Below, piece after piece: positions 57,873 through 64,000 of a DNA stretch of 64,000 bases. The notes under the pieces are model-generated. The model was not told the DNA's origin. It searched no databases and was given only the letters and a program-made list of their open reading frames with translations. The position numbers and the translations under genes are program-made. The DNA lies in assembly GCA_017979445.1 (NCBI GenBank), contig CM030711.1, positions 7,409,221 to 7,473,220 of the forward strand, read 5' to 3'. Source of the DNA: Akebia trifoliata (Eukaryota; Streptophyta; Magnoliopsida; Ranunculales; Lardizabalaceae). How positions within the stretch are numbered: the first letter of the stretch is position 1; each line of letters opens with the position of its first letter.

Positions 57873-58188
57873 GGGCTATTATAGATGTAGCACATCAAAA
57901 GGTTGTTCAACAGAAAAGCAAATTAAGAGATGCATAATAGATGCTCCAGTACTCATCATCACTTACTCCTCAAGGCATAACCATCAAGACCCTGATCACA
58001 TCCATCCCAACAGTCTAAATCAAGAACAAGACTTTGAAACCCAACCCACTGATGAAGATGAAGAAGAAGCTTTGATGGGTAATCCTTCAAAAGAAATTGA
58101 AGAAAATGAAAATTTTATAGGGAGCGGTTCTTTAAAGCTGGAGAGAGACAGAGTTGTGAGAGCGTGGGCTTCAATCGTTTCTCTGTGA
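57873..58188 (+). pseudogene. Captured WRKY zinc-finger exon
   Basis: Starts after a pyrimidine-rich tract and acceptor AG (57,871-57,872), then Gly-Tyr-Tyr-Arg-Cys-Ser-Thr-Ser-Lys-Gly-Cys. Zinc ligands fit C-x5-C-x23-H-x-H (Cys codons 57,886 and 57,904; His codons 57,976 and 57,982), the group II WRKY pattern. The splice point, just before Gly-Tyr-Tyr-Arg with one base completing an Arg codon, is the conserved WRKY-domain intron site. The WRKYGQK half of the domain (upstream exon) is absent. An acidic tail (Asp-Glu-Asp-Glu-Glu-Glu-Ala) continues into the right arm of the element; the frame ends at 58,188. WRKY proteins bind W-box DNA; without the first half this fragment should not. Confidence 0.8.
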
Positions 58189-58465
58189 TTTCAGTAGAGA
58201 CCAGGAGACGTGTGAGAGAGAGAGAAAATGAGAGTTTATTTTAGAGAATGAGAGAGTTTCAATATAAAAAAAATGGAAGGAGGTATTTGAAAATACCTCA
58301 AATAAAATTAAAACAAACTGGAGACGTCCCAGCTGTTCCACACTTGCTTAAATAGGCGATCCAAACCGTTAAACCCCCAAAATCCAACGAAGCCCATGCA
58401 TCTGTTTCTTAGACGTTTTTTGAGACGTCCCACGATCCGCCCCCTATATATATATATATATATAT

Positions 58466-58791
58466 GAAAATGTTCAGCAACAAACATTTTGGCAAAATAT
58501 GGGTTAGAGGTTTTGGAATGGGCTGATTTTTGGTGAGGATGATCTCTACGGTGAGGAGATCATTATCACCAAAAATCAGCCCATTCCAAAACTTCTAACC
58601 CCATCAAAAATGATTTACAAAAAATAGATGGTCCACGATATTTCAACTTGTAAACTGGGGCTAGAAGTTTTGGAATGGGCTGATTTTTGGTGAGGATGAT
58701 CTCCTCACCGTAGAGATCATCCTCACCAAAAATCAGCCCATACCAAAACCTCTAACCCATGTTTTGAAAAATGTTTGTTGCTGAACGGGAC

Positions 58792-58837
<46 letters not shown>
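58466..58837. mobile_element. TA-tract MITE (328 bp) and TA tract
   Basis: MITE 58,466-58,793, TA tract 58,794-58,837. Copy of 25,039-25,366 brought by segmental duplication; a few substitutions. TA tract lengths differ between the copies. Confidence 0.87.
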
Positions 58838-58839
<2 letters not shown>

Positions 58840-58945
58840 ACCTTGTCAAAAATCAGCCCATTCTCAAACTTCTAACCCTATATTTACAAGTTAAAGAATT
58901 TTGGACGGTCCATTTTTTGTAAACCACTTTTGATGGGGTTAGAAG
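58838..58945. mobile_element. Left part of a MITE split by the CACTA
   Basis: Copy of 25,385-25,492, ending GGGGTTAGAAG at the CACTA start. The right part lies beyond the window. Confidence 0.8.
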
Positions 58946-61900
58946 CACTACAAAATTTTAGATTTTTAGTAGGGGTCAAAAACCGTCGCAAATACCAAAA
59001 AACTGCTGTTATTATTAATAGTGATGGTCACGTGTAGCGCCACTATAGGTGGTGTGGCTAAAGGCCATATGAAGCCCTATAGTGGCGGTCAAAAACCGCC
59101 GCTAATCTATTGTATTACCGTCGCTATAGATATGAATGAGCCCTATGGTGACGGTCATAAACCGCCGCTATTCATTGTATTACCGTCGTTATAGATATGA
59201 GTGAGCCCAATAGTGACGGTCAAAAACCGCCTCTAATAGTGTATTACCGTCGCTATAACTATAAGTGAAATCTATGGTAGTGGTTAAAAACCGTCGCTAA
59301 TTAGTTTTTACTATAGCTATAAATACAATATTGAATGCTTATAGTGGTAGTAATGACCACCGCCAATAAGATTTTTATTTTTTTATTTCTTTTATTTTAA
59401 AATTATTTGTAATTAAATACCTATTTTTATACAACCTGTCAATTAAACACAATTACTTAATAAATTAAATTAGTTAAGAGACAAGTATAACAAAATAATA
59501 AGTCAATTGAATTAAGAGTCAACGCTTATAAATCCATGTTTATCACTCAAAAAACAAAAACTATCTATCATGGTTGTTGTTGTGGACACTAATCATTGTC
59601 GGGTTGATTGTGCTGCTCATCAACCTACAATTCATATACATTAATCAAATTAGTCATATCAATAAATAAATATTTATTAATAAAATATTTTAAAACATAA
59701 CATATTCTATTATCGGTGAGAATTTACCTTTCTCATTAGAGTAATGATCAATTCCTTGAGTCTCTCCACCTCAGCATCTCTCACAATCTGTTGTTGCTTT
59801 AAAAGAAGATTTAGATCAAAATTGCCAATCGTTAGTATTTCAGATAGGAAATATTGGAAATTGCAATTGGAAAGATAGACAAAAGTTGTATCAACTATCC
59901 ACACACAGCACAAGCAAGCCAACAAGACAGATCCGACTGTTGCGGGTTTGCTTATTATATTAGTCCATTGGTATCCATTTAACATTGGAATAATCCCATA
60001 TGCTTAATATCAAAAAATTTCCCTTCAGTGGGACTAATGGAAACTGCATTTTAATTCAAAACTTGCACATTACTAAGTGATTTGGGCTATTGAATGAACA
60101 CCAACGCAATCTATTGTTTTTCTTCTCCCAAAGAATTCAATGGTTCAGACAGTTTAAAACATTCAGATGTAGTAGGCTTTTAAGCTCTTTGTCTTAGGTA
60201 GAGCAAATCAGTGACAGATACTGATCTCTGGCATTTGTGCCCATGAGTCCCCAAACAACTGATGTTGTGGCGCCTAAGTTCTTCCAAGTAAATTACGTGG
60301 AAGGAAGGTTGTGCTTGAAACTAGACGCAGGAGAAGCGTCCACCTCAGCCACATTTGATAACAAAATGAACATCAAATATCTTATTAGTGGGGATATTGA
60401 ATCGTCTCCATTGTCACCTAAATTCACCCAAACAAATTGCTCTAAGTCTAATACTACTAACCCAACATTAGATTTAGCAATTTGTAGAAGACAACAATAA
60501 CTGGCGGAGCAAAAAATGAAGATACCAAGATATAGGAGTGGGGGGGAAAAAACCTAGGAATTGCGAAATTGAAAATTAACGCATTTGGAATATGTAGGAA
60601 TAATCCTAATTGGTGAAAAAAAGGGAAAAAAATAGAAAAGTCTAAAAGGGAGAGAGAGAGAGAGAGAACATGGGTTTATGGTAGTGAGAGCAGATAGAAC
60701 ACACTAAAATTGATGGAAGATTTGGCTTTGGATATAATTAAATGGGGTATAAAGATTTCTGCAGCCAACCCAAAATTTTGAAATAAGGCTTCAAGTATGA
60801 TGCTGAGTCTAACAATAATTAGCTAACATTTTTTCCATTGCACCAGATATCAGAACAAACTACACACAAGTTGGCGATTAGAAAGTAAGAGCTTTCATAA
60901 GAATCCACCATAAATGCAGTCATAAAGGAGTCTCTATTGGACACTTGACACAAGAGAAGAGAAAGAGAGACTCAACTACCACAAAATAATTCTATAGATT
61001 GAGATTGTATCTATATATAAAAAAAGGGTTTGGGAGATATATATGGGATTTTAATCAATCCAACTAGTTACCTAAATACAACTATTTGACGATTTAGGGA
61101 AAGAATAGCTTGGTAAAATAGCTTATCTAACTTAGTGTTTAGATACGGCTCACCCACTTACGCTACTCAACTAGTTACCTAAATACAACTATTTGACGAT
61201 TTAGGGAAAGAATATTGTTGGGATGGTGAACTAACTAAACCCCATAACTTTTTAAGACCTTTCTTGCTAGCACCAACTGCATATGAAGACTAATTCACCA
61301 ACCTTGTCATTGTTAATTGGGATGGTGAACTAACCTTGTTCGTTACTTTGTCATTGCCATTGCCAAGCACCCAATTGCCTTCTTTGTCTAACTCTGCATT
61401 ACCTCCACTCCCTACATTGCCTACAATGCTCACAATTCCAAAGGTCACATTGCCTCCACTGCCCGCAAATCCTTTGCCCACCATACCAACGACATTCCCC
61501 ACAATTCCAACCATCCCAACCACAATTCCTTCAATCCCTTTCCTCTCCCCTCCCCCTTCAACCACTAGCCCATCAAATGTTCAAGTTATATATGGTTAGA
61601 ATACATTGATGATGCCAGTAGTCCATATTGGAAGGCCTTTTACCTATGTTATCTGGTTTCTTTGGTTTTGATTTTCAGTTTAGTTAAATTTATCTATGTG
61701 AGTTTGATTGGATAGTTTTTCTTTGTTTGTGGTCTATTTGTATGATTATGTAATTCCCTTTGATTTGTTGTCTATCTTTTGAAATAATAATGGACTGCTA
61801 TATTCCTTTTTAAAATTTTCTTCTAAATAAGAATGTTTATGATTGTCAAGAAAATGTCATTCACTACAAAAGGATCTTCGGGAAAAAAAATGTTTGCTGG

Positions 61901-64000
61901 TATTTTCGCTAAGCAAACAAGAGAATTAAAATGTAAAAATAAAGAAATAGTTAAGATACAAATAAACATTAGAGCTTCATAACAGATAGCTTACCTTATA
62001 ACAACAAAAAATCAGTACATGTGATGGTGTTGGGTGTATAAACAAAATGAACATGAAGATGACATGAGCATGGGCCTACATCTAATCAGTAAGATAGATG
62101 GGTCATCCCTTGAACTCTGTATCGGCACACATCATAATAAAGAAAGAAAACAAATTAACAAGTCCTATAGTTTAAAGAGATTAATTAAAAAACACTCACA
62201 ACCATTTATAGTTATATACTACTAGTAATAGGAAGGGCTCTATAGAGTATTGAGAGCAATTAAAAACATAAAAAGAAAAATCATAACACACAAAACAGAA
62301 CAATCATACAAAAGAAAAAACCAAAAACACTAAAAGGCACAATCACTATTGGCAGCAATGCGATCTAGGATCTTCGACACCACCTCTTTAGATTCCTTAA
62401 GTTTCTTATATCTCTGTTTCAGTGCTTTGGGATTATTTATTTATTTAAAAAAAAAACAGAAGTTTTACAATTGACAAGGAAAAGTCTTATTGTCTTAGTC
62501 TGCCCCATACCATACACAACATACACTCACACATGACACACACGCAATAGCAGCAACACAATGGGACCAGTAATTTTGGCCTCATACATACATGAACCTT
62601 TGGTACCTTTCCCTTCTTTCCCTAATATTTGATTGGTTGGTAAACATTCTTCAAAAAATGCTTCTATTACAATTGCTTTTGGCATATAACCAATTCTAAA
62701 AAACAAAATCAATTCAACCAATAATGATTTCTACAAGCCCATACAAGAGAAATTCTTTTTTCTAAAAAAAAAAATGAAAGTGGTAGCCCCTCATTTTTAG
62801 AAGAATACATATTTGATAGGTTCATGTTTAACAAAATGTTAAACCAGTTATAGGTATAATACTTCAAAACAGAATATTAAACTAATATAAATTGGTTTTT
62901 TAAATTGGTAAGCATGAAAATTACATGGTAGATTACCTTATTTCAAACTCGATATTATCTAGTTTTTCGGTATGACTTGTACCCTAAAATTACGTTGCTC
63001 ACAAATGTACGAGATTTCGGTAGCAGTCCTGGTTCTTGAGTGATACCGATGGAAATTTAATGGATTGTTGTTTTGGGAGGGATAGAGGCTGCTGATGAAC
63101 TGTTGCTGTCTATGTTTTGTTATGCTTCTCCAGACTGAAGATGATCAGCGTTGCCATAAGATCATGTGTTTCTGTTGTTTCCACACCAAACTGGAGATTG
63201 ATAATTTTTTCACGCATCTGGAGAACAAAAGCTGTTTCTAATTAATAAAAAGTAATAAAGGGACAACTTATATTGTAATAATAAAACCATTTGCCACTGA
63301 AATAATTTTTCTAACAACAGCACTAACAGTGAAAGAGTTTTACTCTTATGCCTTTTTACAAGCTATATACAATTGGAATGATTTTGGTCAGACCTTTCTA
63401 AAGGATCTGTTTTACAGTTTTATCTGTAAATACCATTTTGATGACACCTTGACCATGTCTCTGATTACCCAAATAACATGCAAGTTATTATGACACCATG
63501 AACAGTCCCCCATTAAGCTATTAGCTCAATCCCATCAAAAGCCATAGAAAAGAAATTAAGTCAATTTTGTTGACAAGGAGCACTTCATCTAAGAAGTAAT
63601 CGATACAAACTTAAGCGTGCAAATCTTTCAAAAATTTAGTGGGGAGTCGGTACTTGTGGAAAAGCATGTATTAACATGGAAAAGCAAGCAGAGATAAGTA
63701 AATACACTTACCCGCAAATTCTCATATTATTTACCATCCCACCTTCGAAATAATTGAAGAACTATCTTGTAAAAGGAACTTTTATACGACATTTATTCAC
63801 CCTAAATTTGGAGGATTCCCATATCTTTCAGCACAAGGAATGGATATGAACTTTTAAAGATCAACATAAACATAGAGTCCAAATAATTGCTACAAAAATG
63901 CAATGAATTCTAAAAATGAAGGTAAAAACACACAAACATTTGTAGGATATAGCAATACTTACAAGTACTGCAAATCTGTAAGTGAACCAAGTTGTGCAGG
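58946..64000. mobile_element. Second copy of the 6.9-kb CACTA, cut by the window end
   Basis: Starts CACTACAAAATTTTAG and matches 25,493-30,544 almost base for base, including the hairpin array (58,980-59,365), the direct repeats (about 61,063 and 61,171) and the captured gene. A small indel near 59,058 (GCTAAAG present here) separates the copies. The flank is the same split MITE, so it was not an independent insertion. Right end not in the window. Confidence 0.9.
61336..61816 (+). pseudogene. Captured proline-rich gene fragment, second copy
   Basis: Copy of 27,880-28,360 with an identical encoded peptide (61,336-61,599) and 3'-UTR-like tail. Part of the duplicated CACTA. Confidence 0.5.

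Larger units (their letters stand above)
56378..58444. mobile_element. 2,067-bp long-TIR element carrying a WRKY exon (Pack-MULE-like)
   Basis: Termini GGGGGCGGATCGTGGGACGT and exact inverse, in (TA)n on both sides. Inverted arms of roughly 450-475 bp (56,378 to about 56,853, and about 58,000 to 58,444) contain CT/GA-rich sequence and an acidic coding stretch. The unique middle is about 1.15 kb. The outer 40 bp resemble the MITE end GGGGGCGGTTCAAGGGCC, so they may share a transposase family. Unit 2 lacks it at the same TA locus. No transposase is visible. Long arms, captured host exon and odd-length TA flanks fit a Mutator-type element. Confidence 0.85.
46814..64000. repeat. Segmental duplication unit 3
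   Basis: 46,814-56,355 is colinear with 1-14,354 of unit 1. 54,800-64,000 is colinear with 23,425-30,544 of unit 2, except for a 2,067-bp insertion at 56,378. It lacks the GC-richer block at 12,242. Over the shared spacer it groups with unit 2, so the unit 2/unit 3 right halves separated most recently. The CACTA within is nearly identical to that of unit 2. Confidence 0.85.

Overview
This is AT-rich nuclear DNA from a flowering plant. The evidence is split NAC transcription-factor genes with GT-AG introns, an Athila-type Ty3/gypsy gag with a tRNA-Asp-type primer site, a Ty1/copia LTR with a tRNA-Met-type primer site, CACTA transposons, and many inverted-repeat MITEs sitting in (TA)n tracts. 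No tRNA, rRNA, CRISPR or prokaryote-like gene was seen. Most long open frames are low-complexity or repeat-derived.

The only host gene family is NAC, always on the minus strand. Two three-exon genes look intact: 40,816-41,888 (208 aa) and 53,372-54,577 (181 aa). Around them lie decayed copies: a gene with two 1-bp deletions (9,831-12,009), orphan first exons (14,964-15,099 and 33,123-33,258), orphan last exons (7,119-7,337 and 50,701-50,865), and exon 2/3 relics (146-239 and 46,542-47,383). This is a birth-and-death tandem cluster.

The window reads as three overlapping direct copies of one larger unit: about 1-19,843, 22,350-39,992 and 46,814-64,000. The order is NAC exon relic, orphan exon 3, three-exon NAC gene, a (TA)n insertion locus, orphan NAC exon 1, then an Athila LTR plus gag. 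The copies differ mainly by transposon insertions, so they act as filled/empty-site controls for one another. Those comparisons show a 1,263-bp CACTA element (15,448-16,710, TSD ATG), a 6,875-bp CACTA element (25,493-32,367, TSD AAG) carrying the 3' end of a proline-rich protein gene, and a 240-bp mini-CACTA inside a NAC coding exon (46,696-46,935, TSD ACT).

The most notable content is a family of about 15 elements of 328-411 bp. Each is built from two nested hairpins and lies in TA microsatellites, often in trains. One copy outside a TA tract (43,496-43,883) has a 9-bp direct flank, TATTTACAA, with an empty counterpart at 1,062-1,070. The phase of the TA flanks around most other copies also fits an odd-length duplication, so these are probably Mutator-like MITEs. 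A related long-TIR element of 2,067 bp (56,378-58,444), in the same TA locus, carries a WRKY zinc-finger exon with its splice acceptor, as a Pack-MULE would.

All calls come from reading the sequence by eye. Lengths and motifs are direct observations; family names rest on motif recognition. No database search or alignment program was run.
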